Notes: generated from the letters alone by a model not told the origin. A DNA stretch of 43,101 nt from Cumulibacter manganitolerans (GCF_009602465.1 NZ_WBKP01000034.1:1-43101), one strand, 5' to 3'. Numbered from the stretch's first letter, positions 22,868 to 34,489 are shown. Translations and numbers: made by a program.

Positions 22868-25057
22868 TCAGACGGTGACCGGGGCGTCGTCCTCGACGGC
22901 GGTCCGCCGCGCGCCGGTGCTCTTGGCGACCGTCACCGCGGCCGCGGCGACCAGGACGCCCGCGAGCAGCGCGACGAAGAACATCAGGATGCCGCTGACG
23001 GCGAACAGCACGAACACTCCACCGTGCGGCGCCGAGAGCTGCACTCCCGAAGCCATCGAGATCGCTCCCGTGACCGCACCGCCGGCCATGATGGAGGGGA
23101 TCACCCGGACCGGATCCGCGGCGGCGAAGGGAATCGCGCCCTCGGAGATGAAGGACGCCCCCAGCAGCCACGCGGCCTTGCCGTTCTCGCGTTCTGCCGC
23201 GTTGTACAGCCGCGGACGGACCGCGGTGGACAGCGCCAGCGCCAGCGGCGGCACCATCCCGGCCAGCATGACGGCCGCCATGATCTTCAACGTCGCCGGC
23301 TGGTCGACGTTCAGCCCCGCGGTCGCGAACGCGTACGCCGCCTTGTTGACCGGCCCGCCCATGTCGAAGCACATCATCAGCCCCAGGATGGCGCCGAGCG
23401 CGATGGCACTCGTGCCCGACATGCCGTTGAGCGCGTCCTGCAGGGAGGTGGTGACCCAGGCGAGCGGTCGGCCGAGCACGACGAGCATCAGGCCGCCGGA
23501 GATGAGGGTGGCCAGCAGCGGGATGACCACCACCGGCATCAGGCCGCGCGCGAACGCGGGGACCTTCCAGCGGGCGATCCACGCGGCGACGAAGCCCGCG
23601 AGGATGCCGCCGACCAGGCCGCCCAGGAATCCCCCGCCGGTGAACCCGGCCACCGCGCCCGCGGTGAACCCGGGGGCGATGCCGGGCCGATCGGCGATGG
23701 CGTAGGCGATGTAGCCGGCGAGGGCCGGGACCAGGAAGCCGAACGCGAGCGCGCCGAGCTTGAACAGGGCGGCGCCGAGGTAGAGCGTGAAGCCGCTGCC
23801 GAGCAGCGCGTGCGGGCTCAGCGATCCGTCGGGGAGGTTGGTCAGCGAGTGGGTGCCGAGCACGAAGTCCGCGAGCGACGTTGCCCCGTCCTTGCCGAAG
23901 CCGCTCTTGGCGACCTCGTAGCCGCCGAGCAGGAAGCCGAGCGCGATGAGCAGGCCGCCGGCCGCGACGAAGGGGATCATGTAGCTGACGCCGGTCAGCA
24001 CGGCGTTCTTCAGCTTCGCGCCCCAGCCGCCCGCGCGGGCCGGCGCTCCGTCCCCGGACGCCGCCGTCCCGGACACCCGGCGCGCCTGCGGGTCACCGGC
24101 CGCCGCGATCGCGCGCGCGACCAGTTGGTCGGCCTCGTGGATGCCGTTCTTGACGCTCGTGGAGATCTCCGGCAGCCCGGCGAACCGGTCCTTGTCGCGG
24201 ACCCCGACGTCGGTGGCGAAGATGATCGCGCTGGCCTTCGCGATGACCGCCGGGTCGAGCTTGTCGGCGCCGACCGAGCCCTGCGGCTCGACGACGAGGT
24301 GGACGCCGGCCTTCTTGCCCGCGTTCTCCAGGGCCTCGGCCGCCATGAAGGTGTGCGCGATGCCGGTCGGGCAGGCGGTGACCGCGAGGATGGTCATCGG
24401 CTCACCCGCGCGAGCGCTGGCCGTGGCAGTGCCGGAAGCGGGGTTCGACGGCGAAAGCGGGGAAGCGTGCCCGCTTTCGCCGGCAAAGCCCGCTTCGGCG
24501 GCAGCGCCGCTCGTGGTCGCGGCAGCGCCCGTCGTGGTCGCCGCCGCGTCGCCCGTTGTCGCGGCCGAGCCGGCGGGTGCGGCAGCCGCCGCCTCCTTGG
24601 GGGCCGGCGGCTGGACCGCGTCGCGGACCAGGTCGACGATCTCCTGCTCGGTCTGCGCCGCGCGCAGCGCGGCGGTGAACTCCTTGCGCACCAGCGCCCG
24701 CGCCAGCTGGGTCAGCAGCTTCATGTGCACCTGGTCGCCGCTGGCCGGCGCCGCGATCATGAAGACCAGGTCGGCCGGGCCGTCCTTCGCCCCGAAATCG
24801 ATCTCCGGCGAGAGCCGGGCGAAGGCGAGCGTCGGCTCGAGCACGTACTCGGACCGGCAGTGCGGGATCGCGAACCGGCCGGGCATGCCGGTCGACGACT
24901 TCGCCTCGCGGGCGAACACGTCGGCGGCCAGGCGGCCGGCGTCGGTGCTGCGCCCGGCCTCCGCGATGCGCGCGGCCAGCGCGGTGATCACGTCGTCCTT
25001 CGTCGCGCCGTACGCGGCATCGAGGTCGACCAGCTCGGTGGTGATGAGCTCAGCCAT
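22868..25057 (-). CDS. fruA: PTS fructose permease EIIABC
   Basis: A 729-residue three-domain permease that imports fructose as fructose-1-phosphate. EIIA spans about 1-148 with phospho-His66 (AIPHCRSEYV). An Ala/Gly/Thr-rich linker spans about 150-220. EIIB spans about 221-320 with phospho-Cys229 (VTACPTGIAHTF). The EIIC membrane domain runs from about 350 to the end with multiple hydrophobic helices. The linker residues 188-208 are encoded by copy B of the 61-nt palindromic repeat. The start at ATG 25057 follows AGGAGCAACA and overlaps the fruK stop by 8 nt; an upstream in-frame extension lies inside fruK. Its expression is probably set by the DeoR-type regulator encoded at the head of the operon. 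Confidence 0.95.
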   Translation of the reverse strand: MAELITTELVDLDAAYGATKDDVITALAARIAEAGRSTDAGRLAADVFAREAKSSTGMPGRFAIPHCRSEYVLEPTLAFARLSPEIDFGAKDGPADLVFMIAAPASGDQVHMKLLTQLARALVRKEFTAALRAAQTEQEIVDLVRDAVQPPAPKEAAAAAPAGSAATTGDAAATTTGAAATTSGAAAEAGFAGESGHASPLSPSNPASGTATASARAGEPMTILAVTACPTGIAHTFMAAEALENAGKKAGVHLVVEPQGSVGADKLDPAVIAKASAIIFATDVGVRDKDRFAGLPEISTSVKNGIHEADQLVARAIAAAGDPQARRVSGTAASGDGAPARAGGWGAKLKNAVLTGVSYMIPFVAAGGLLIALGFLLGGYEVAKSGFGKDGATSLADFVLGTHSLTNLPDGSLSPHALLGSGFTLYLGAALFKLGALAFGFLVPALAGYIAYAIADRPGIAPGFTAGAVAGFTGGGFLGGLVGGILAGFVAAWIARWKVPAFARGLMPVVVIPLLATLISGGLMLVVLGRPLAWVTTSLQDALNGMSGTSAIALGAILGLMMCFDMGGPVNKAAYAFATAGLNVDQPATLKIMAAVMLAGMVPPLALALSTAVRPRLYNAAERENGKAAWLLGASFISEGAIPFAAADPVRVIPSIMAGGAVTGAISMASGVQLSAPHGGVFVLFAVSGILMFFVALLAGVLVAAAAVTVAKSTGARRTAVEDDAPVTV
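24435..24495 (+). repeat. 61-nt nested palindromic repeat, copy B, inside fruA
   Basis: It has the same 61-nt length and layout as copies A and C. The inner arms CGAAAGCGGG and CCCGCTTTCG are perfectly complementary and the outer arms AAGCGGG and CCCGCTT pair. Because of the symmetry, both strands encode a similar peptide of the form EAGFxGESG followed by PLSP and PAS. It lies in the linker between EIIA and EIIB, a place tolerant of insertion. Confidence 0.8.
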
Positions 25058-26039
25058 TGTTGCTCCTAGGGTCGGTCCGATGCGCGGGCGGCATCGTGGG
25101 TGAGGGGTACGCCGCACTGCGCGCGCCGTACAGGTCGAGGTCGTCAGGGGTGGGCATGGTGGTGCCGGGCAGCGCCGCCGCGGCGCTGCCGTAGGCGACG
25201 GCGTACCGCAGCCGTTCCGCGGGTTCCGCGCCTGCGGCGTCGGCGAGCAGGTACCCGGCGAGCGCCGAGTCGCCGGCGCCGACGGTGCTGGCGACGGTGA
25301 TCGGCGGCGGCGTCGCCGTCCACGCGCCGTCCGGCGTCACCAGCGCGGCGCCGGCACCGCCGAGGGTCAGCAGCACCGCGCCGACGCCGCGCGCCAGCAG
25401 GCCGCGCGCGGCGGCGAGGGCCTCGTCGAGGTCGCTCTCGAGGACCGCGGCCGACGTGCCGGTGAGGCTCGCGAGCTCCTCGCTGTTGGGCTTGATCAGG
25501 TCGGGCAGGACGGCGCCCTCGAGCAGCGCGGTCAGCGGCGCCCCGCTGGTGTCGACCGCGACGCGGCGTCCGGCGCCCTTGAGGTCGGCGACCAGCGCGG
25601 CGTACCAGCGCGGGGGCACGCCGGCGGGCAGCGAGCCGGCGAGCACCACCCAGCCGCCGGCGACGGAGCTCTCGCGAAGCGCCCGCGCCAGCGCCGCGCG
25701 CTGCTCGGCGGTCGGCGGATGCCCCGGCGCGTTGAGCTTGGTCGTGCGTCCGCCGGGCTCGACGACGGTCACGTTGACGCGGCAGCGCACCCCGGTCGGC
25801 ACGTTGACGACGTGGACGCCGGCGTCGTGCAGGCCCTCGATCACCGGGTCCGCGACGTCCGCGGGCAGGACGGCGCACGCCTCGTGCCCGGCGAGCGCGA
25901 GCACCCGGGCGACGTTGACGCCCTTGCCCCCCGCCTGGTCGACGACGCGCACCGCGCGGTGCACCTCGCCGGGGACCAGCGGCTCGGCGAAGGTCATCGT
26001 GCGATCGACGCTGGGGTTGGCGGTCAGGGTCACGATCAT
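25050..26039 (-). CDS. fruK: 1-phosphofructokinase
   Basis: A 329-residue PfkB-family kinase that converts fructose-1-phosphate to fructose-1,6-bisphosphate with ATP. It has TANPSVDRTM at the N-terminus, the sugar-binding GGKGVNVARVLA, KPNSEEL, and the C-terminal anion-hole and catalytic-base motif VGAGDSALAGY. The ATG at 26039 overlaps the regulator's stop as ATGA, and the TGA at 25050 overlaps the fruA start by 8 nt, so fruR, fruK and fruA are translationally coupled. The C-terminal tail of about 25 residues (YPSPTMPPAHRTDPRSNNG) extends beyond the conserved fold. Confidence 0.94.
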   Translation of the reverse strand: MIVTLTANPSVDRTMTFAEPLVPGEVHRAVRVVDQAGGKGVNVARVLALAGHEACAVLPADVADPVIEGLHDAGVHVVNVPTGVRCRVNVTVVEPGGRTTKLNAPGHPPTAEQRAALARALRESSVAGGWVVLAGSLPAGVPPRWYAALVADLKGAGRRVAVDTSGAPLTALLEGAVLPDLIKPNSEELASLTGTSAAVLESDLDEALAAARGLLARGVGAVLLTLGGAGAALVTPDGAWTATPPPITVASTVGAGDSALAGYLLADAAGAEPAERLRYAVAYGSAAAALPGTTMPTPDDLDLYGARSAAYPSPTMPPAHRTDPRSNNG

Positions 26040-26803
26040 GCGATCACCACATCGATGTCGAGGGCCTCGAGGGCGGCGACGTCCTCGTGCGAGATGCCGT
26101 CGTCGGTGACGAGCGCGTCGATCGCGCTGAGCTCGGCGAACCGGTTGAGCGACTCCTCGCCGAGCTTGCTGGAGTCGGCGAGCACCACGACCCGGCGTCC
26201 GGCGCGCACCATAGCCGCCTTGGCGAACGCCTCGTCGGGATCCGGCGTGCTCAATCCGTAGTCCAGCGACAGGCCGTTGGTGCCCAGGAAGGCGACGTCG
26301 ACGCGCAGCGCATCGAGCGCCGCCACGGCCTGGGGCCCGACCGCCGCCTGGCTCTCCGCGCGCAGCCGGCCGCCGATCATCTGCACCTGCAGGCTGCCGT
26401 TCTCCAGCACGATGGCCGCGGTCGCGGGGGCGTTCGTGGCCACGGTGAGGCGCGAGGCCGCGCCGAGACGGGCGGCGAGGGCACGGGTGGTGGTGCCGGC
26501 GTCCAGGATGATGCTGCCGCCGGCACCGGGCAGCAGCTGCAGCGCGGCGAGCGCGATCGCGTCCTTCTCCCCGGAGGCCACGAGCTCGCGCTCGGTGAAC
26601 CGCGGCTCGAAGGAGGTCGTGGCGCCCGCCGGCACCGCACCCCCGTGCACCCGGCGCAGCACCCCTTCGCGCTCGAGCTGGTCGAGGTCGCGGCGCACCG
26701 TCTCGGTGGTCACGCCGAACCGCTCGGCGGTCTCGCGCACCGAGATCCGTCGTCGGGCGGCGACCTCCCGGGCGATCTCGGCGTGGCGTTCGGTGGCGTA
26801 CAT
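26036..26803 (-). CDS. fruR: DeoR-family transcriptional regulator of the fructose operon
   Basis: A 255-residue DeoR regulator. The N-terminal helix-turn-helix reads ISVRETAERFGVTTETVRRD followed by LDQLEREGVLRRVHGG. The C-terminal DeoR sensor domain contains ILDAGTTT, ATNAP, IGGRLR and VVLADSSK and should bind a sugar phosphate, probably fructose-1-phosphate or fructose-1,6-bisphosphate. It is first in the operon with fruK and fruA and divergent from ptsI. Its likely operators are the ATGTKG half-sites at 26819-26940. The symbol is given by context. Confidence 0.9.
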   Translation of the reverse strand: MYATERHAEIAREVAARRRISVRETAERFGVTTETVRRDLDQLEREGVLRRVHGGAVPAGATTSFEPRFTERELVASGEKDAIALAALQLLPGAGGSIILDAGTTTRALAARLGAASRLTVATNAPATAAIVLENGSLQVQMIGGRLRAESQAAVGPQAVAALDALRVDVAFLGTNGLSLDYGLSTPDPDEAFAKAAMVRAGRRVVVLADSSKLGEESLNRFAELSAIDALVTDDGISHEDVAALEALDIDVVIA

Positions 26804-26818
26804 GCCTGGCTGCTCCTG

Positions 26819-26940
26819 ATGTGGCTCTGCGTGGCTTCAGTGCGGAAGAATGTTGCTTTCATGTTGTTTTCTACGGCAGCAGTGTTGACCTGTCAAGACA
26901 TTGCGCCGTACCGTAGCGGAAACCCCACATAAACCCACAT
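26819..26940. promoter_or_regulatory. Back-to-back fruR/ptsI promoters with repeated half-sites
   Basis: ptsI promoter: TTGACC (26885-26890), N18, TACCGT (26909-26914). fruR promoter on the minus strand: TTGACA (26896-26891), N17, TAGAAA (26873-26868). The two -35 boxes abut, forming the dyad TTGACCTGTCAA. Candidate operators follow the pattern ATGTKG: ATGTTGCTTTC and ATGTTGTTTTC in tandem (26850-26871, over the fruR -10), ATGTGG (26819-26824), and two CCCACAT copies 10 bp apart (26924-26930, 26934-26940, just past the predicted ptsI start). Confidence 0.6.
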
Positions 26941-26963
26941 GACTGCACACGTGGAGGACTCGT

Positions 26964-28625
26964 ATGGCTACCAACGCGCAGGTTCGCACCGGCACCCCCG
27001 TCGTCCAGGGAATCGCCCTCGGGCCGGTCGTCCGCCCGGCGCCCGGCATCGATCTCGGCGAGCTGCCGGGCCCGCGCACCGACGCGGAGGGCGAGAAGCA
27101 GCGGTACGCCGACGCCGTCGCGGCGGTCAGCGAACGGCTGCGGGCCCGCGCCCGGGCGGCCACCGGCGTCGCCGCCGAGGTGCTCCTGGCGCAGGTCGCC
27201 CTCGTCGGCGACAAGGGCCTGCGCAAGAGCGCCGCCCGGCTCATCGACGCCGGCGCCGGCGCGGAGCAGGCGATGGACGGCGCGGCCGGCCAGTTCGTGG
27301 AGATGTTCACCAAGCTCGGCGGCCTGATGGCCGAGCGCACGACCGACCTGTGCGACCTGCGCTCGCGGGTCATCGCCGAGCTGCTCGGGCGTCCCGAGCC
27401 GGGGGTGCCCTCCCCCGACGTCCCCTCGGTGCTGATGGCGGACGACCTCGCGCCCGCCGACACCGCCACCCTCGACCCGGCCACCACGATCGCCCTGGTC
27501 ACCCGGCTCGGCGGGCCGACCAGCCACACCGCGATCATCGCCCGCCAGCTGGGCGTGCCGTGCATCGTCGCGGCACCGGTCGGCGACATCCCCGCGGGTA
27601 CCACGGTGCTGGTGGACGGCGGCAGCGGCACCATCACGATCGACCCCGATCCCGCCGAGGCGCAGGCGCTGATCGCCCGCGACCGCGCCACCCGGGCCGC
27701 GGCGGCCGCGTTCACCGGGCCGGGCGGGACGCAGGACGGGCACCGCGTGCAGGTCCTGGCCAACGTCCAGGACGGTCCCAGTGCCGAGCGGGCGCGCCGC
27801 GGCGCGGCCGAGGGCGTCGGGCTCTTCCGCAGCGAGCTGGCGTTCCTCGGCCGCGACCACGAGCCGACCGTCGAGCAGCAGTCCGAGGTGTACGGCGCGG
27901 TGCTGCGGGCGTTCGAGGGCCGCAAGGTCGTCATCCGCACCCTCGACGCGGGCAGCGACAAGCCGATGAAGTTCGCCAACCTGGCCCACGAGGACAACCC
28001 CGCCCTCGGCGTCCGCGGCTCTCGGCTCGCGGTGGCCAACCCCGGCCTGATGAGCCGGCAGCTCGACGCGATCGCCGACGCGGCGGCGCGGACCGCGCAG
28101 TCGCCGTGGGTCATGGCGCCGATGATCGCGACCGCCGCGGAGGCCGCCGACTTCGCCCGCCAGGTCCGGGAGCGGTCGCTGACCCCCGGCGTGATGGTCG
28201 AGATCCCCTCCGCCGCGCTGCGCGCCCGCGAGCTCCTGCAGCACGTCGACTTCCTGTCGATCGGCACCAACGACCTGTCCCAGTACACGATGGCCGCGGA
28301 CCGGCTGTCGGCCGATCTCGCCGAGTTGACCGACCCGTGGCAGCCGGCGGTGCTGCAGCTCATCGAGATGACGGCGCGCGCCGGCGCGGAGGCGGGCAAG
28401 CCCGTCGGCGTCTGCGGGGAGGCGGCCGCCGACGCCATGCTCGCCTGCGTGCTCGTCGGGCTGGGGGTCACGTCGCTGTCCATGGCGGCGTCCGCGGTCG
28501 GCACGGTGGGCGCCGCTGTCGCGGGCGTCTCGCTGGAGCAGTGCCGCCGCGCGGCCGGGGCCGCGCTCGAGGCCGCGTCCCCTGCCGCGGCGCGCGCGGG
28601 AGCCGCCGAGGCACTCGGTCGCTAG
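26964..28625 (+). CDS. ptsI: PTS Enzyme I (phosphoenolpyruvate-protein phosphotransferase)
   Basis: A 553-residue cytoplasmic Enzyme I that takes phosphate from phosphoenolpyruvate onto His188 (GGPTSHTAIIAR) and hands it to HPr. The PEP-binding half has GVGLFRSELAFL, IRTLDAGSDKP, GTNDLSQYTMAADR and the active-site cysteine in GVCGEAAAD. The start follows GGAGGACTCGT. It diverges from the fructose operon, from which it is separated by overlapping promoters. With ptsH and fruA it completes a PTS phosphorelay within 6 kb. An MDR dehydrogenase gene follows 61 nt downstream. Confidence 0.95.
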   Translation: MATNAQVRTGTPVVQGIALGPVVRPAPGIDLGELPGPRTDAEGEKQRYADAVAAVSERLRARARAATGVAAEVLLAQVALVGDKGLRKSAARLIDAGAGAEQAMDGAAGQFVEMFTKLGGLMAERTTDLCDLRSRVIAELLGRPEPGVPSPDVPSVLMADDLAPADTATLDPATTIALVTRLGGPTSHTAIIARQLGVPCIVAAPVGDIPAGTTVLVDGGSGTITIDPDPAEAQALIARDRATRAAAAAFTGPGGTQDGHRVQVLANVQDGPSAERARRGAAEGVGLFRSELAFLGRDHEPTVEQQSEVYGAVLRAFEGRKVVIRTLDAGSDKPMKFANLAHEDNPALGVRGSRLAVANPGLMSRQLDAIADAAARTAQSPWVMAPMIATAAEAADFARQVRERSLTPGVMVEIPSAALRARELLQHVDFLSIGTNDLSQYTMAADRLSADLAELTDPWQPAVLQLIEMTARAGAEAGKPVGVCGEAAADAMLACVLVGLGVTSLSMAASAVGTVGAAVAGVSLEQCRRAAGAALEAASPAAARAGAAEALGR

Positions 28626-28686
28626 CGCATCGCTACGATCGGGCTCAGCCTCGCGATCACCGCGCGCACAGCGAAAGGACCCGCCG

Positions 28687-29655
28687 ATGTGGGCAAAGTA
28701 CGTCGACCGTCCCCGCCACGTGGCCGGAATCGATGTCGAGCCCCCGGACCCCGCGACGCTGGCGGACGGTGAGGTGCTGCTGCGATTCCTCGTCGGCGGC
28801 CTCTGCGGCAGCGACGGCCCGCGGTGGCGCGGGCACACCCATCCGTTCACGCCCGGCCCCGGACCGCACCCCGGCACGCCGATGCACGAGATCGTCGGCG
28901 AGGTGGTCGCCACCCGCTCGCGGCTGCACCAGGTCGGCGACCGCGTCGTCGGGTGGGCCGACCGCTTCGACGGGCTCCAGGAGTACCTGGCCACCGGCGA
29001 GGAGGCGGTCCTCGCGTACGACGAGTCGCTCACGCCGGTGCAGGCGCTCATGCTGCAGCCGCTGGCCTGCGTTATCTACGCCGTCGAGCAGATGGGCCCG
29101 GTCGCCGGGCGGGACGCCGCGATCCTGGGGTTGGGGCCGATCGGCGTGCTCTTCGCGCACGTGCTGAAGCACGCCGGCGCCGCGAGCGTCACGGGGGTGG
29201 ACGTCGTCGACCGCAGCGACGTCGCCGACTACTACGGCGTCGACCGGTTCGAGCACCACAGCACCAGCTCCTGGGCGGCGTCGCTGACGGCGTCCTCGCG
29301 GCGCCCGGATCTGGTCGTGGAGGCGATCGGTCACCAGGTCGGCTCACTGACGCACGCGGTCGAGGCGGTGCGCGACGGCGGGTTCATCTTCTACTTCGGC
29401 ATCCCCGACGACCTGGTGTACCCCCTGCCGATGGGCCTCATGCTGCGCAAGCAGCTGACCTTGAAGGCCGGCACCACCGTCGAGCGGCGCCGCGCGCTAG
29501 CGGCTGCGGATGCCTACGTGCGCGAGCACCCGGACCTGCCGGGGCGCTACATCACCGGCGTGTACCGGCCCGAGGAGGCCGACGCCGCCTATCGGGCGGC
29601 GTACACCCCGGCGCCCGGCCAGCTCAAGATCGTCATCTCCGCCGTCCCGCGTTAG
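28687..29655 (+). CDS. Medium-chain Zn-type dehydrogenase, copy 2
   Basis: A 322-residue MDR protein, nearly collinear with 21474-22484 and by eye about two-thirds identical, with long identical runs such as PMHEIVGEVVATRS, GLGPIGVLFAHVL and FEHHSTSSW. Zinc-ligand motifs GLCGSDGP and MHE and the Rossmann glycines are kept, and the structural zinc loop is absent. The start at ATG 28687 follows AAAGGA; TACGAT at 28634-28639 could be a -10 for a separate promoter. It follows ptsI in the same direction, so it may share fructose control and act on a sugar or polyol. It lacks the roughly 15-residue insertion of copy 1. Confidence 0.83.
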   Translation: MWAKYVDRPRHVAGIDVEPPDPATLADGEVLLRFLVGGLCGSDGPRWRGHTHPFTPGPGPHPGTPMHEIVGEVVATRSRLHQVGDRVVGWADRFDGLQEYLATGEEAVLAYDESLTPVQALMLQPLACVIYAVEQMGPVAGRDAAILGLGPIGVLFAHVLKHAGAASVTGVDVVDRSDVADYYGVDRFEHHSTSSWAASLTASSRRPDLVVEAIGHQVGSLTHAVEAVRDGGFIFYFGIPDDLVYPLPMGLMLRKQLTLKAGTTVERRRALAAADAYVREHPDLPGRYITGVYRPEEADAAYRAAYTPAPGQLKIVISAVPR

Positions 29656-29691
29656 CCGCACGCTGCCCGGCCGCCGGACGCCGCCCACGAC

Positions 29692-29752
29692 AAAGCGGGC
29701 TTCGTCGCCGGAAGCGGGGAAACTTCCCCTCTTTCGCCTTCGAAACCCACTT
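29692..29752 (+). repeat. 61-nt nested palindromic repeat, copy C
   Basis: It is 52/61 identical to copy A (4732-4792), with the same starting AAAGCGGGCTTCGTC and core AAGCGGGGAAACTTCCCC. It lies 37 nt after the MDR copy 2 stop, between that gene and the tuf terminator, so it is again in a convergent intergenic space. Confidence 0.8.
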
Positions 29753-29794
29753 TGGCCCGCCGCCGCGGCCGCCGCGCCGCGGCACGGCGTACGA

Positions 29795-29830
29795 CGAAGG
29801 GCCGCCTCCCTCGCGGGAAGCGGCCCTTCG
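29795..29830 (-). terminator. tuf / str operon terminator
   Basis: An 11-bp perfect stem (CGAAGGGCCGC with GCGGCCCTTCG) is extended by four more pairs after one mismatch, with a TCGC loop. It lies 18 nt after the tuf stop codon and has no U tract. Confidence 0.85.
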
Positions 29831-29848
29831 GCTGATCGGTAGCGAGCG

Positions 29849-31045
<1,197 letters not shown>

Positions 31046-31166
31046 TGGTGTCCTCCTCGGGACGTTGGGTACGCCGTTTACGACGTGCCATGTTTGGAAC
31101 CTTGTTGATTATTGCTGATGCGCCGGACGGACTGTCCGCCGCACCGGGAGCCGCGGCCCCGGACGA

Positions 31167-33257
<2,091 letters not shown>

Positions 33258-33303
33258 TCGATTTTCTCGCAATCGCTTTGGTTGGGGTGTGTCTAGAACT
33301 GCG

Positions 33304-33339
33304 CCGTACGCCGCGCCCTCGTGAGGCGGCGGCGTACGG
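33304..33339 (-). promoter_or_regulatory. Stable hairpin in the rpsG-fusA spacer
   Basis: The perfect 11-bp arms CCGTACGCCGC (33304-33314) and GCGGCGTACGG (33329-33339) enclose a 14-nt loop that can form a short inner stem. It lies 6 nt after the rpsG stop. It could be a partial terminator, an RNA-processing site or an mRNA-stability element that sets the ratio of ribosomal proteins to elongation factors. Confidence 0.6.
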
Positions 33340-33345
33340 GGTGGA

Positions 33346-33819
33346 TTACCAGCGGTAGTGCGCGAAGGCCTTGTTGGACTCGGCCATCTTGTGCATGTCC
33401 TCGCGACGCTTGACGCTCGCGCCGAGACCGTTCGAGGCGTCCAGGATCTCGTTCATCAGGCGCTCGGTCATGGTCTTCTCGCGACGCTGGCGGCTGTAGG
33501 CGACCAGCCAGCGCAGCGCGAGGGTGTTGGCGCGGTTCGGCTTGACCTCGACCGGGACCTGGTAGGTGGCGCCGCCGACGCGGCGCGACTTGACCTCGAG
33601 GGCGGGCTTGATGTTGTCGAGCGCGCGCTTGAGGGTGATCACCGGGTCGTTGCCGTCGGACTTCGCCCGGGCGCCTTCGAGCGCGCCGTAGACGATGCGC
33701 TCAGCGGTCGAGCGCTTGCCCGACAGCAGGATCTTGTTGACCAGCGAGGTGACGACGGGGTTGCCGTAGACCGGGTCGTTGATGACCGGGCGACGGGGCG
33801 CGGGACCCTTGCGAGGCAT
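33346..33819 (-). CDS. rpsG: 30S ribosomal protein S7
   Basis: A 157-residue S7, the usual length, which nucleates assembly of the 30S head and contacts 16S rRNA. It starts [20 protein letters not shown] and ends [13 protein letters not shown], matching actinobacterial S7 throughout. The ATG at 33819 overlaps the rpsL stop by one base (TAATG), so translation is coupled. The longer open frame upstream is within rpsL. Confidence 0.98.
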   Translation of the reverse strand: MPRKGPAPRRPVINDPVYGNPVVTSLVNKILLSGKRSTAERIVYGALEGARAKSDGNDPVITLKRALDNIKPALEVKSRRVGGATYQVPVEVKPNRANTLALRWLVAYSRQRREKTMTERLMNEILDASNGLGASVKRREDMHKMAESNKAFAHYRW

Positions 33820-34193
33820 TAGCTCTTCTCCTTCTTGGCGCCGTAGCGCGAACGTGCCTGCTTGCGGCCACGGACACCCTGGGTGTCGAGCGAGCCGCGG
33901 ATGATCTTGTAGCGCACACCGGGCAGGTCCTTCACACGACCGCCGCGGACGAGCACGATCGAGTGCTCCTGCAGGTTGTGGCCGACGCCCGGGATGTAGG
34001 CGGTGACCTCGATGCCGCTCGAGAGCTTCACGCGGGCGACCTTGCGCAGCGCGGAGTTCGGCTTCTTCGGGGTGGTGGTGTACACGCGGGTGCACACACC
34101 GCGACGCTGGGGGCTTCCCTTGAGCGCAGGCGTGTTGGTCTTCGTGACCTTGTCCTGGCGGCCCTTGCGGACCAGCTGCTGGATCGTAGGCAT
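33819..34193 (-). CDS. rpsL: 30S ribosomal protein S12
   Basis: A 124-residue S12 of the decoding centre. It is full length from [12 protein letters not shown] to [11 protein letters not shown]. The two residues whose substitution confers streptomycin resistance are wild type: Lys43 in TPKKPNS and Lys88 in GGRVKDLPG. The start is ATG 34193; an in-frame ATG nine codons upstream gives a basic extension not seen in the family. It is the first gene of the str operon, with a leader of about 225 nt from the predicted promoter. Confidence 0.98.
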   Translation of the reverse strand: MPTIQQLVRKGRQDKVTKTNTPALKGSPQRRGVCTRVYTTTPKKPNSALRKVARVKLSSGIEVTAYIPGVGHNLQEHSIVLVRGGRVKDLPGVRYKIIRGSLDTQGVRGRKQARSRYGAKKEKS

Positions 34194-34426
34194 ACTGCCT
34201 CTTCGTCTCCTCAAACTCACAGCGACTGCCGGGGCTCGAAGGCGCCTAGCGCTGCTGCTCTGTGTACTTGACTGTTGTGGTGGTGCGAGGTTCAGTTGTG
34301 CTCGCCGGTACCCGCGCTCGGGCGTGTCGGACGGGTCGACACGTTAACGGGCCTGGCTGCATGTGGCCACGGCTGCCGCAGCACATACCTGTGCATGGCG
34401 CCGTACGGCGTGAGCACAAGGGTCAA

Positions 34427-34455
34427 CTCTACCGCCCGGTCCGCAGGCCGTCAAA
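34427..34455 (-). promoter_or_regulatory. str operon promoter
   Basis: On the minus strand TTGACG (34455-34450), a 17-nt spacer and TAGAGT (34432-34427) give a near-consensus housekeeping promoter. The leader to rpsL is about 225 nt and includes the 12-nt palindrome CGCCGTACGGCG at 34400-34411. The region 34194-34489 contains no gene that I can support. Confidence 0.65.
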
Positions 34456-34489
34456 GTGAAGGCCGACCCCAATAGCGTGATCCGGGTCG

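Noticed and set aside
24141-25103. Plus-strand frame containing a peptide like the fruA linker
   Set aside because: The similarity is caused by the palindromic symmetry of repeat copy B; the frame is antisense to EIIA/EIIB.
33258-33272. TTG start extending fusA by five codons
   Set aside because: The family N-terminus begins at the GTG at 33257, and the extension has no better ribosome site.
34194-34489. Small plus-strand frames of 65-133 residues upstream of rpsL
   Set aside because: They overlap the str promoter and leader, show no family resemblance and have no supporting start signals.
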